This document shows positions 19,064 to 27,094 of a stretch of 64,000 nt of DNA, piece after piece. Position 1 is the first letter of the stretch. The number at the start of each line of letters is the position of its first letter. The notes beneath the pieces are model-generated. The model saw nothing but the letters and a program-made list of their open reading frames with translations. It did not search any database and was not told the origin of the DNA. A program made the translations under genes and the position numbers. Source of the DNA: Granulicella sp. 5B5 (GTDB lineage: Bacteria; Acidobacteriota; Terriglobia; Terriglobales; Acidobacteriaceae); NCBI RefSeq assembly GCF_014083945.1, contig NZ_CP046444.1, forward strand, positions 3,224,001 to 3,288,000. The letters run 5' to 3'.

Positions 19064-19671
19064 CCACCCGCACCCGCCACGAGCCCACCCAGCAAAAACG
19101 CCGTCAAAAACCTCGCTTGCTCTTCCGCAGAGACCTCCTGCGAAAACGCCCTGCGTTCATTCACACCACGCACGGCATCCATCGTCGTCCACGCAGCCGC
19201 CAGAAAATTCTGCTGCGGAATCTCCCCGTTCCTCGCGGCCTCTTCAAACATGTCTTTCAGATACAGCACCGTCTCCAGCTGCCATTTGTGGCTGCGCCGC
19301 CGGTGCTGCTCCAGCCGGTTGATGCTCAGGATGATTCTGTACAGCTGCTGGTGTTCATGCCAGAACGCGATCCGCACCGCGACAAACGCCGCCAGCCGGG
19401 CAGGGAAGTCCGCAGCCTGCCGCACATGCTCGTCGGTCACTGCCGCCAGCTTCGCCAGCGCCTGCTCCACCGTCGCGGTGTACACCTCGTCCTTTGACTC
19501 GAAGTACCGGTACAGCGTCCCCTTGGCCAGCTGCGCGGCCTGGGCAATGTCGTCCATCCGCGTCGACTCGAACCCTTTGCTGGCAAACACCTTCGCCGCC
19601 GCCGCCAGGATCTCCCCTCGGCGCAGTTCGGCCACCACCTGCTGCTTGCGGTCGGTCGCGCCACTCGCCAT
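19060..19671 (-). CDS. TetR family repressor of the adjacent efflux pump
   Basis: 203 aa with an N-terminal TetR helix-turn-helix (MDDIAQAAQLAKGTLYRYFESKDEVY) and a helical ligand domain. It is divergent from a DHA2 pump gene; the 84-nt gap contains a near-perfect palindrome. The arrangement implies that it represses the pump and itself, released by a pump substrate. The ligand is unknown. Confidence 0.9.
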   Translation of the reverse strand: MASGATDRKQQVVAELRRGEILAAAAKVFASKGFESTRMDDIAQAAQLAKGTLYRYFESKDEVYTATVEQALAKLAAVTDEHVRQAADFPARLAAFVAVRIAFWHEHQQLYRIILSINRLEQHRRRSHKWQLETVLYLKDMFEEAARNGEIPQQNFLAAAWTTMDAVRGVNERRAFSQEVSAEEQARFLTAFLLGGLVAGAGG

Positions 19672-19717
19672 CGGCTAGCTCCTTTTCGATCCTTCCACAC
19701 TATAAATCTGCGACGAA

Positions 19718-19733
19718 ATGACTCACCAGTCAT
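19718..19733. promoter_or_regulatory. palindromic operator between tetR and the pump gene
   Basis: ATGACT-CACC-AGTCAT: perfect 6-bp half-sites, 4-nt centre, midway between the divergent starts and 22 nt upstream of the pump GTG. Size and symmetry suit a TetR dimer. Confidence 0.65.
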
Positions 19734-19755
19734 CTCATAGAACTGGAGGGTCACT

Positions 19756-21408
19756 GTGTCCGCTGTACTCGACGAATCTGAGCGACTCGGAATAGCCCAG
19801 GCCGAAGACTCCCTCGCGGAAACCGCTCCCGCCTTCGACAACGAGCGCCTCCCTGAAGCGAAGATCTTCAACCCCTGGATCGTCGCCATCGTTGTCACCA
19901 TCGGCACTTTCATGGAGGTCCTCGACACCTCCATCGCCAACGTCGCCCTCCCGCACATCGCCGGCGGCCTCTCCGCCTCGCTCGACGAAGGCGCATGGGT
20001 GCTCACGAGCTACCTCGTCGCAAACGCCGTCGTCTTGCCCATCAGCGGCTGGCTCTCCTCCGTCATGGGCCGCAAGAACTACTACCTGCTCTCGGTTGCG
20101 CTCTTCACCGTCTTTTCCGCGGCCTGCGGCTTCGCGCCCTCGCTCGGGATGCTCGTCGTCTTCCGCGTCCTCCAGGGCCTCGCCGGCGGCGGCCTGCAGC
20201 CCTCCGTGCAGGCCATCCTCGCCGACAGCTTCTCCGCGCAAAAGCGCGGTATGGCGATGGCGCTCTACACCGTCGCCATCCTCGTCGCTCCCGTCCTCGG
20301 CCCCACCGCCGGCGGTTGGATCACAGACAACTACTCCTGGCGCTGGATCTTCTACATCAACATCCCCATCGGCATCCTCTGCGTCTTCCTCACGCGCATC
20401 GTCCTGCAGGACCCGCCCTACATGCGCGAGCTCAAAGCCAAGGCCCGCAAGCTCTCCGTCGACTGGACAGGCCTCAGCCTCATCTCCCTCGGCCTCGCCT
20501 CCCTCGAAATCGTTCTCGACAAGGGCCAGGAGCTCGACTGGCTCGGCTCGCACTTCATTGTCTTCTTCGCGTCCATCTCGCTGCTCGCGCTCACCGGCGC
20601 CGTCATCTGGGAGCTCCGCAGCAAGAACCCCGTCGTCAACCTCCGCCTCCTCAAGGAGCGCAACTTCCTCTTCTGCTGCCTCATCATCCTCGGCCTCTAC
20701 GCCGCGCTCTACGCCGCCACCTACCTGCTGCCGCTCTACATGCAGCAGATGATGGGTTACACCGCCACTACCTCCGGCTTCGCGCTCTCGCCCGCCGGCC
20801 TCTTCACCATGCTGGAGGTTCCGCTCGTCGGCTACCTCCTCACCCGCGGCTACGACCCCCGCAAGATGGCCTTCGCCGGCATCCTCGTCATCGCCACCTC
20901 CTTCTGGTGGATGTCCTCCTTGAACCTCGACATATCCGAGGGCCAGATCATCCTCCCGCGCATCCTGCAGGTACTCGGCGTCGGCATCATCACCGTGCCC
21001 ATCAGCACCGTCATCTTCCGCTTCCTGCCCAAGACGGAAAGCTCGCAAGCCGCCGGCCTCTACGCCCTCATGCGTAACGAAGGCGGAAGCCTCGGCATCG
21101 CTCTGGTCAGCACCATGCTGCAGCGCAAGTCGCAGCTTCATCAGCAGATTCTCACGCAGCACATCACGGCCACCAACCCCATCGTGCAGCAGACGCTCGG
21201 CGCCGCCGCGTCCGCGCCCGGCAACTTCGCGCAGAACCACTACCTGGCGATGGCCTCGCTCTACAACGCACTGCAGCGCCAGGCCACACTGCTCGCCTAC
21301 ATGGACCAGTTCCGGATGCTCGGCCTCATCTGCCTCTGCATGGTGCCGCTCATCTTCTTCCTCAAGCGCCCACCCGCGCTCAAACACATCGAGCTCGAAG
21401 CCCACTAA
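19756..21408 (+). CDS. DHA2 family (EmrB/QacA) multidrug efflux transporter
   Basis: 550-aa major-facilitator drug:proton antiporter with 14 predicted membrane helices. Visible motifs: helix 1 motif MEVLDTSIANVALP, motif A (GWLSSVMGRK) and motif C (GPTAGGWITDNYSWRW). GTG start with TGGAGGG 5 nt upstream. No HlyD/EmrA adaptor or TolC gene is adjacent. A second gene of the same family lies at 47.7-49.3 kb. Its codons are extremely C-rich at third positions, following the strand bias of this half of the window. Confidence 0.93.
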   Translation: MSAVLDESERLGIAQAEDSLAETAPAFDNERLPEAKIFNPWIVAIVVTIGTFMEVLDTSIANVALPHIAGGLSASLDEGAWVLTSYLVANAVVLPISGWLSSVMGRKNYYLLSVALFTVFSAACGFAPSLGMLVVFRVLQGLAGGGLQPSVQAILADSFSAQKRGMAMALYTVAILVAPVLGPTAGGWITDNYSWRWIFYINIPIGILCVFLTRIVLQDPPYMRELKAKARKLSVDWTGLSLISLGLASLEIVLDKGQELDWLGSHFIVFFASISLLALTGAVIWELRSKNPVVNLRLLKERNFLFCCLIILGLYAALYAATYLLPLYMQQMMGYTATTSGFALSPAGLFTMLEVPLVGYLLTRGYDPRKMAFAGILVIATSFWWMSSLNLDISEGQIILPRILQVLGVGIITVPISTVIFRFLPKTESSQAAGLYALMRNEGGSLGIALVSTMLQRKSQLHQQILTQHITATNPIVQQTLGAAASAPGNFAQNHYLAMASLYNALQRQATLLAYMDQFRMLGLICLCMVPLIFFLKRPPALKHIELEAH

Positions 21409-21450
21409 GCTTCTTTCTCTAGGCACGTCACGTCCGTTCGACAGCCTGTT

Positions 21451-21570
21451 CTCGAACTACCCATGAAGCGTCATCTCGAACTACCCATAAAATGTCATCT
21501 CGAACTACCCATAAAATGTCATCTTGAACTACCCATGAAGTGTCATCTTGAACTACCCATAAAATGTCAT
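21451..21570. repeat. five tandem 24-bp repeats
   Basis: Contiguous units start at 21451, 21475, 21499, 21523 and 21547. Each reads CTCGAACTACCCAT plus AAAATGTCAT or GAAGYGTCAT, with only a few base changes. No spacers. The last unit runs directly into a dispersed hairpin repeat whose first bases (GTCATCTCGA) match the unit junction, so the array probably grew by slippage from the edge of that element. Confidence 0.9.
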
Positions 21571-21620
21571 CTCGACCGGAGCCAAACAGCTTCATCGTTT
21601 GGCGCAGTGGAGAGACCTGC
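21565..21620 (+). repeat. dispersed hairpin repeat, copy A
   Basis: Framework TCATCTCGACCGGA, hairpin GCCAAAC-(9 nt)-GTTTGGC, then GTGGAGAGACCTG. Same framework as copies at 21780, 22359 and 47587 but with a different stem sequence that is still fully paired. Confidence 0.75.
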
Positions 21621-21639
21621 ATTTGGCCCCGGCGATACT

Positions 21640-21779
21640 TTCAGGTCGCGCCGCCTGGTACCGCCAATCGTCGCCCGGCCTTTACCTTGGTTTTGAGGGC
21701 CAAAGGCCCGCCATATCCCAACCCAAGGCGAAGGGGGTAGGAAGCCCCGGGTGCAGGCTCTTGAGCCTCCCGGAAAGAT
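21640..21779. repeat. short palindromes in non-coding DNA
   Basis: Contains GGGCCAAAGGCCC and AGGCTCTTGAGCCT palindromes between two copies of the dispersed hairpin repeat. No gene seen between the pump stop (21408) and rhaM (21986). Confidence 0.45.
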
Positions 21780-21832
21780 CGTCATTTCGACCGGAGCATC
21801 GCAGCCTTATCGCGATGCGGAGCGGAGAAACC
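21780..21832 (+). repeat. dispersed hairpin repeat, copy B
   Basis: TCATTTCGACCGGA, then stem GCATCGC-(AGCCTTATC)-GCGATGC, then GGAGCGGAGAAACC. Confidence 0.85.
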
Positions 21833-21985
21833 TTATCGCTGCCAAGCAAAGCAAGCGCACCACGTCGAACTGCCGCTCGATGCCCTACCGAAAAATCACA
21901 ATCTGCGGGCCTCCTCATATTTTTCAATATGCAATTTATTTCACTTAAGATATTGTGGTCATTTGTAGAGGAAAGCAGGTATTCG

Positions 21986-22339
21986 TTGCAGCGTTACGCG
22001 CAGATCATTCGTCTCCGTCCTGAAGATGAAGCGGAGTACGTCCGCTACCACGCCGAGGTCTGGCCCACCGTCCTCCAGACCATCGCCGACTGCAACATCC
22101 GCAACTACTCCATCTTCCTCCGCGGCGACATGCTCTTCGCCTACTTCGAGTACCACGGCACAGACTACGCCGCCGACATGCGCCGCATGGCCGCCGACCC
22201 TGAAACCCAGCGCTGGTGGAAGATCATGGACCCCATGCAACTCCCCGTCATAGACGCCGCCCCCGGCGACCATTGGACCCAGCTCCACGAAGTCTTCCAC
22301 TTCGACGGCCACCCGTCGCCTGATAGCTGCCGCAGATAA
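21986..22339 (+). CDS. rhaM: L-rhamnose mutarotase
   Basis: Interconverts alpha- and beta-L-rhamnose to feed the isomerase. The 117-aa product matches the small dimeric mutarotase: LRPEDEAEYVRYHAEVWPTVLQ with the catalytic-type His, then YSIFLRGDMLFAYFEYHG and the trailing RWWKIMDPMQ. The TTG at 21986 is taken as the start because it directly precedes the conserved QRYAQIIRL and has a weak AGG upstream; the open frame extends further back into repeat DNA. It sits outside the main rhamnose block, separated by the convergent lut genes and flanked by repeats. Confidence 0.88.
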   Translation: MQRYAQIIRLRPEDEAEYVRYHAEVWPTVLQTIADCNIRNYSIFLRGDMLFAYFEYHGTDYAADMRRMAADPETQRWWKIMDPMQLPVIDAAPGDHWTQLHEVFHFDGHPSPDSCRR

Positions 22340-22358
22340 TCTGCTGCCCAAGAACGCT

Positions 22359-22412
22359 CGTCATTTCGACCGAAGCATCGCGGCTTCATCGCGATGCGAA
22401 GCGGAGAAACCC
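22359..22412 (+). repeat. dispersed hairpin repeat, copy C
   Basis: TCATTTCGACCGAA, stem GCATCGC-(GGCTTCATC)-GCGATGC, then GAAGCGGAGAAACC, 20 nt after the rhaM stop. Confidence 0.85.
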
Positions 22413-22436
22413 CTGTATTTGTCTTTGTTGTTGCCT

Positions 22437-22494
22437 ATTTTCCTCTGCGACCTTTGCGGCTTTTCCTTTGCGTCCTCTGCGTTAAAGCTTTTGC
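22437..22494 (+). repeat. CCTTTGCGTCCTCTGCG-type dispersed repeat
   Basis: CTTTTCCTTTGCGTCCTCTG within a CCTCTGCG/CCTTTGCG-rich stretch; further copies at 32169 and, inverted, at 42695. Confidence 0.65.
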
Positions 22495-22758
22495 CGCAGC
22501 GAGAGCCGAAGGCGCGAGCATACCATGTCAACCCACGAGAGGTGAGAGCGACAGATAAGTTGCTCAATCAAAACGCCTTACAGCGGAAAATCAAAAACAC
22601 GTTCGCCGCCTCAACCTTCTATACTTAAAGTAGAGAAAGAGAGCAGAAAGGTTCGCCGCGCCGACCGCGATCAGACCTCCACAAGTCCACCCTCAACCGC
22701 TTTTCACTCAAGACTTTAGATCGAAAAGTATGGGAGGGGAGGGGTGGGGGCTAGATCA

Positions 22759-23397
22759 TCACTCGCCATAAAGCACAACGCTAAGCCGCCGCGGCCCATG
22801 CACGCCACGAATCCGCGTCATCTCAATATCCGACGTCGCCGAAGGCCCAGAGATCGTCGTCATCGCCATCCGCCTGCTGGAACTGATCGCCGCCAGCGCC
22901 TCCGGTACGGTCTCCACCACCTGCTGCCGCGCCAGCACGCAGATATGATGGTCCGGCAGCAGCGTAACCGCCCGCCGCCCCTGCGCGCCTTCATGCACCA
23001 GGATGATCGTCCCTGTCGCCGCGACAGCCGCCTCGCACGTCGTCAACACGGTACCCAACCCATCCAGCTGCTCCGTCGCCAGCGCGGCATCGACCACAAC
23101 CTCAGCGGCGCTCGGAAGCCAGTTCTTCGGAAACGCCTCGGCAACCAGCACGCTATGCTCACCGGCACGCCGCAGCGCCTCCTCAACAGCGCCGCCAATC
23201 TCCGCCTCGCTGCCAACCTCAAGGATCTCGGAGTCGTAGTCCAGCAACCGGTCCTTCAGCAGATGCAGGCAAGCCTCGCGGTCAAGCGAGCCCTTGCGTT
23301 GATACTCGCGACCTATCTGGTCATACGCAACACGGTCTGGCGCACCGCCAACCGCGGCACGAATGCGCCCCAGGATCACCTCGCGTGCGTCGCTCAT
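22759..23397 (-). CDS. lutC: lactate utilisation protein LutC
   Basis: 212-aa member of the LutC/YkgG (DUF162) family, one of three subunits of the iron-sulfur L-lactate oxidation complex in the cytoplasm. Recognised by the central EAFPKNWLPSAAE, then TVLTTCEAAVAATGTIIL and the C-terminal SATSDIEMTRIRGVHGP. The start overlaps the lutB stop as ATGA, which favours coupled translation. Last gene of the lutABC run. Confidence 0.87.
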   Translation of the reverse strand: MSDAREVILGRIRAAVGGAPDRVAYDQIGREYQRKGSLDREACLHLLKDRLLDYDSEILEVGSEAEIGGAVEEALRRAGEHSVLVAEAFPKNWLPSAAEVVVDAALATEQLDGLGTVLTTCEAAVAATGTIILVHEGAQGRRAVTLLPDHHICVLARQQVVETVPEALAAISSSRRMAMTTISGPSATSDIEMTRIRGVHGPRRLSVVLYGE

Positions 23398-24851
23398 GCG
23401 CTTGCTCCCTTGCTGCGGCTCTTCCACCAGTCGCGGAAGCTCTGCTTCGGGATGGCCTTCAGGTCGCGATACTTAGTCCAGCCCCCCGCCATGCCAGGCA
23501 GGTTCTCCAACTGATCACCCTTCCGGAACAGCATCTGCCCAGCCTGTGCCAGCCGCTGCGCCGCCTCATACCGCCGCTGGCTCTGGAACGCCGCAGCCGC
23601 ACCCTGCATGGCCAGGTTCTCCACCGCCAGCTTGCCGCCCAGCGTCGCCTGGTCCTCGCGCACCACGCGCCCGCGCAGGTGAATCAGGATCTCCGGAATA
23701 TTGATCTTCACCGGGCAGACCTCATAGCAAGCGCCACACAGCGTCGACGCATACGGCAGGGAACGCGAGTGCTCCAGCGACTGCAGCTGCGGCGACAGGA
23801 TCGCCCCAATCGGTCCCGAGTAGATCGATCCATACGCATGCCCACCCGTCTCGCGGTACACCGGGCAAGCGTTCAAACAAGCGCCGCACCGGATGCACTC
23901 CAGCGTCTCGCGTTCCATCTCGTCATGCAGTAGCTTCGTGCGCCCGTTGTCCAGCAGGATCACATGGAACGCCTTCGGCCCATCACCCGCATGCACACCG
24001 CACCACAGCGAGTTGTACGGATTCATCCGCTCCCCCGTCGCCGACCGCGGCAGCAGCTGCAGAAACACTTCAAGGTCCTCGAACCGCGGGATTACCTTCT
24101 CGACGCCGATCAGCGAGATCAACACATCCGGCATCGTCAGGCACATCCGCCCATTGCCCTCGGACTCGACGACACACACACCACCCGTCTCCGCAATCGC
24201 AAAGTTCGCGCCGCTTACACCGATCTTCACCTTCAGGAACCGCTCCCGCAGATACGCCCGCGCTGCCCCGGTCAGATCCTCCGGCTCGGCCGTCAACTCC
24301 GGCCGATGCATCGTCTCGCGGAACAGATCACGCACCTCAAACCGGTTGCGATGTAGCGCCGGAACCACAATGTGCGAGGGCTCATCGTGGCCCATCTGCA
24401 CAATCATATCGGCCAGGTCTGTCTCAATCGGAGTGATGCCCGCGGCCTCCAGCGCCACGTTCATCTGCACCTCATCCGAGGTCATCGTCTTCACCTTGAT
24501 GACCTCGACATGAGAGTTGCCCTCCGAGTATTGCCTAATCAGCCCAATAGCAATCGCATTGGCCTCATCCGCATCGCGGGCCCAGTGCACCTTGCCGCCA
24601 GCCAGCTCGCAGTTCTTCTCAAACTCAACCAGGTACTCGTCGAGATGCCGCAGTGTATGCGCCTTGATCGCACTAGCCGTATCGCGCAGCTGCTGCCAGT
24701 CCGGCATCTCCTCCACGCGCAGAGCACGCTTGCCGCGAATCGTATCCGTCGCGCGGCGCACATTGGCGCGAAGCTGATCGTTCTTCAGCGCGGTCTTCGC
24801 CGCAACCGGAAACGCCGCGGCTCTGTCTGTCTTGCCAACGCGAACGCTCAT
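23394..24851 (-). CDS. lutB: lactate utilisation iron-sulfur protein LutB
   Basis: 485-aa iron-sulfur subunit of the LutABC L-lactate oxidation system. The N-terminal DUF162-type half (GVSGANFAIAETGGVCVVESEGN) is followed by two ferredoxin-like clusters: CIRCGACLNACPVYR (near residue 320) and CGACYEVCPVKINIP (near residue 372), then a C-terminal tail typical of LutB. Start ATG overlaps the lutA stop by ATGA. Here it would oxidise lactate made by the RhaD fusion. Confidence 0.9.
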   Translation of the reverse strand: MSVRVGKTDRAAAFPVAAKTALKNDQLRANVRRATDTIRGKRALRVEEMPDWQQLRDTASAIKAHTLRHLDEYLVEFEKNCELAGGKVHWARDADEANAIAIGLIRQYSEGNSHVEVIKVKTMTSDEVQMNVALEAAGITPIETDLADMIVQMGHDEPSHIVVPALHRNRFEVRDLFRETMHRPELTAEPEDLTGAARAYLRERFLKVKIGVSGANFAIAETGGVCVVESEGNGRMCLTMPDVLISLIGVEKVIPRFEDLEVFLQLLPRSATGERMNPYNSLWCGVHAGDGPKAFHVILLDNGRTKLLHDEMERETLECIRCGACLNACPVYRETGGHAYGSIYSGPIGAILSPQLQSLEHSRSLPYASTLCGACYEVCPVKINIPEILIHLRGRVVREDQATLGGKLAVENLAMQGAAAAFQSQRRYEAAQRLAQAGQMLFRKGDQLENLPGMAGGWTKYRDLKAIPKQSFRDWWKSRSKGASA

Positions 24852-25585
24852 AGCGCAGCTCCCTCGCTCGCAAGAATCTCCGCGATATGCATCGTCCGCA
24901 CAGCCGAGCCTGCGCGATGCAGCCCGCCATAGATCTGCATCAGGCAGCTATTGTCGAGCGCGGTCACAACCTCAGCCCCAGTCTCCACCACGCAGCCCTG
25001 CTTCTCAGCCAGCATCGCCACTGAGACATCGGCGTTCTTCACCGCAAACGTCCCACCGAACCCGCAGCACTGCTCCTTCTTCGGCAACTCCAGCAGCGTC
25101 AACCCGCGCACCTGCCGCAGTAGCCGCACCGGCGCATCGCCCACATGCAGCATCCGCAGCGAGTGGCACGACGGATGGTAGGTCACACTATGCGCAAACG
25201 TCGCGCCCACATCCTCCGTCTGGAGCCGGTTCGCGAGCAGCTCGCTGAACTCAAACACGCGTGGCAGCAGGCTCTTCACATCGGCAAGAAACGCGCTGTC
25301 GTTCTCCGCCTCAGCCATCATTAGATAGTGCTCACGCATCATCGCTACGCAACTGGCAGAAGGCACGCAAACCACTTCGGCATCCCGAAACATCTCCACG
25401 AATCTCCGTACCAGCGGCACAGCTTCGCGATGATAGCCCGTGTTGTAGTGCATCTGCCCGCAACAGGTCTGCGCCAGCGGAAACTCCACCGTATGCCCCA
25501 GCCGCTCCAGCACGCGTGTCACCGCAACACCTGTCTCGGGAAACAGAGTGTCGTTATAGCAGGCTACGAACAGCGAGATGCGCAA
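24848..25585 (-). CDS. lutA: lactate utilisation Cys-rich protein LutA
   Basis: 245-aa Cys-rich-domain protein of the LutABC L-lactate oxidation system. Two CCG-type motifs (TCCGQMHYNTGY and EQCCGFGGTFAVK) are the hallmark. The TTG at 25585 is preferred: it is 4-5 nt after AAAGGAAG and gives the family N-terminus RISLFVACYNDTLFPETG. The frame upstream to 25633 is not conserved. First gene of lutABC, 85 nt downstream of rhaT on the same strand. Confidence 0.88.
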   Translation of the reverse strand: MRISLFVACYNDTLFPETGVAVTRVLERLGHTVEFPLAQTCCGQMHYNTGYHREAVPLVRRFVEMFRDAEVVCVPSASCVAMMREHYLMMAEAENDSAFLADVKSLLPRVFEFSELLANRLQTEDVGATFAHSVTYHPSCHSLRMLHVGDAPVRLLRQVRGLTLLELPKKEQCCGFGGTFAVKNADVSVAMLAEKQGCVVETGAEVVTALDNSCLMQIYGGLHRAGSAVRTMHIAEILASEGAAL

Positions 25586-25670
25586 GGGGCTTCCTTTCAC
25601 CGGGCAATGGCCAAATCGCGTGGCCTTCATCAATTTTACCTATGGAAGAAGAAAGTCACGAGTGAACCAC

Positions 25671-26828
25671 TCAGTGGACCTTCAGATAACTCCCATAGCC
25701 GACCACCACAGTAGATCCGATCAGCAGTGCAAGTCCGCAGCCGACCAACGCTCGCGTCCTCAGGCTCGTTCCGCGCCACTCCTTCAGCGCAATGCCCCAC
25801 AGGTTCGCGAAGATGATGATGCTTGCCATGTGCAGCGTCCAGCTGGCGAAGTCGTACTTGCCCATCTTCGTCTGCCCCATCGAGTAGAAGAAGAACTGGA
25901 AGTACCAGATGATTCCGGCCAGCGCCGCGAACAGGTAGTTCTTGGTCAGCACCTTCCCGCTGATGCGCCCAATATAGTCGCGCGGATTGAAGTCCACCAG
26001 GGTATCGCCCGTCACCGGGGCCGTCCCCATCGGATTATCGCCCGGCGCTCCGCCAAACTGTGCGAACGAGTGGTTCTTCACAATCAGTACCGCAGACCAC
26101 ACGAAGTTCGTAACGAACCCGCCCCACAGCACAACGATCAGCACCGGCAGATTGGACCATAGGTCCCTCCGGCCACCTGCCACCAGGTGTACTCGCGTGA
26201 TGTCTCCGATGGGCTTGCCCGCAGCCAGGCCAAACGCAAAGAACGAGCTCATAATGCCCGCGAACACCGCGACCGCAAGGCCTTTGATGAAAGAGAAGTC
26301 GCGTTCGCCGGCGATCGCCTTCTCCTCCTCGGTCACCTCATGTTCCTTGGAGTAGCCCGCCGCTCCGCTGACCCCGATCGCCAACAGGCACATAAAGACG
26401 CCGACCAGAATCACCTGTCCCGAACGCTCGTTCAAAATGCTGTGCATCTGCCCGTAGTAAATCGGTGGGATCAATGTCCCAAACGCCGTGCAGAAGCCCA
26501 GCGCAATCGCGTATCCCAGTCCCAGTCCCAGATAGCGGATCGCCAGTCCAAACGTCAGTCCGCCGACGCCCCACAGTATCCCCATGAGCATCGGCCAGAA
26601 GAGGCTGGCATCCGGCGAGCGATGCGCTTCTCCGAGAATCTTGAAGACATGCGGCACAAAGATGCTCGCAATCAGCGTTGGAGCGATCAGCCACGCGGCC
26701 ACGCCTTGGATGATCCAGTAAATCTCCCACGACCATCGCTTGATGCCGCGAAACGGAATAAAGTTGCTGGCAGAGGCGAGTCCGCCCAGCCAGTGATAGA
26801 TGACGCCGATAAACGGATTAGGTCCCAC
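25671..26828 (-). CDS. rhaT: L-rhamnose-proton symporter
   Basis: Inner-membrane importer of L-rhamnose, 385 aa with about ten predicted helices. The N-terminus (LASASNFIPFRGIKRWSWEIYWI) and the segment ILWGVGGLTFGLAIRYLG are characteristic of RhaT. GTG start with GAGG 6 nt upstream. Divergent from rhaI and upstream of lutABC, so uptake and lactate oxidation may be one transcript. A GGA-N7-TCC palindrome lies upstream. Confidence 0.92.
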   Translation of the reverse strand: MGPNPFIGVIYHWLGGLASASNFIPFRGIKRWSWEIYWIIQGVAAWLIAPTLIASIFVPHVFKILGEAHRSPDASLFWPMLMGILWGVGGLTFGLAIRYLGLGLGYAIALGFCTAFGTLIPPIYYGQMHSILNERSGQVILVGVFMCLLAIGVSGAAGYSKEHEVTEEEKAIAGERDFSFIKGLAVAVFAGIMSSFFAFGLAAGKPIGDITRVHLVAGGRRDLWSNLPVLIVVLWGGFVTNFVWSAVLIVKNHSFAQFGGAPGDNPMGTAPVTGDTLVDFNPRDYIGRISGKVLTKNYLFAALAGIIWYFQFFFYSMGQTKMGKYDFASWTLHMASIIIFANLWGIALKEWRGTSLRTRALVGCGLALLIGSTVVVGYGSYLKVH

Positions 26829-26931
26829 TTCGGTCCTCGACTTTATGCCGCACAGTGTATGCCTTGTGGGTTGCAGGGCACAGCATCGGCAGGATATGTG
26901 GCGCTGTCATCCTATCCTATCGCCTGTACCA

Positions 26932-26950
26932 TTTGGAAATAATATCCCTA
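26932..26950. promoter_or_regulatory. candidate rhamnose operator 1 (rhaT-rhaI gap)
   Basis: TTTGGA-AATAATA-TCCCTA: half-sites GGA and TCC around a 7-nt A/T centre, the same layout as at 29770-29788 before rhaD. It lies in the 266-nt divergent region. Confidence 0.45.
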
Positions 26951-27094
26951 TTGGACGTCCACCGCCGAACCCGTATGGACAGCTTTCTAGCTGCTCATTG
27001 TTTTCCTCACTTGCGCAGGAAAGTTTCAATACATAGTATAAGTCCTCTATGAAACTTCGCGGCCGCCGCGCCGCTCCGGTTCGAGGTGCTCTTC

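Larger units (their letters stand above)
22340..22758. other. non-coding gap with repeats
   Basis: Holds hairpin repeat copy C and one CTCTGCG-type repeat; the remainder to lutC shows no gene. Confidence 0.5.

Noticed and set aside
19735-21426. 563-codon open frame on the minus strand opposite the DHA2 pump
   Set aside because: Extremely rich in Glu, Asp, Gly and His with no motif; it mirrors the C-rich codons of the real gene, which has a ribosome site and clear family motifs.
21451-21570. Short tandem repeats considered as a CRISPR array
   Set aside because: Units are contiguous with no unique spacers, and no cas genes are present.
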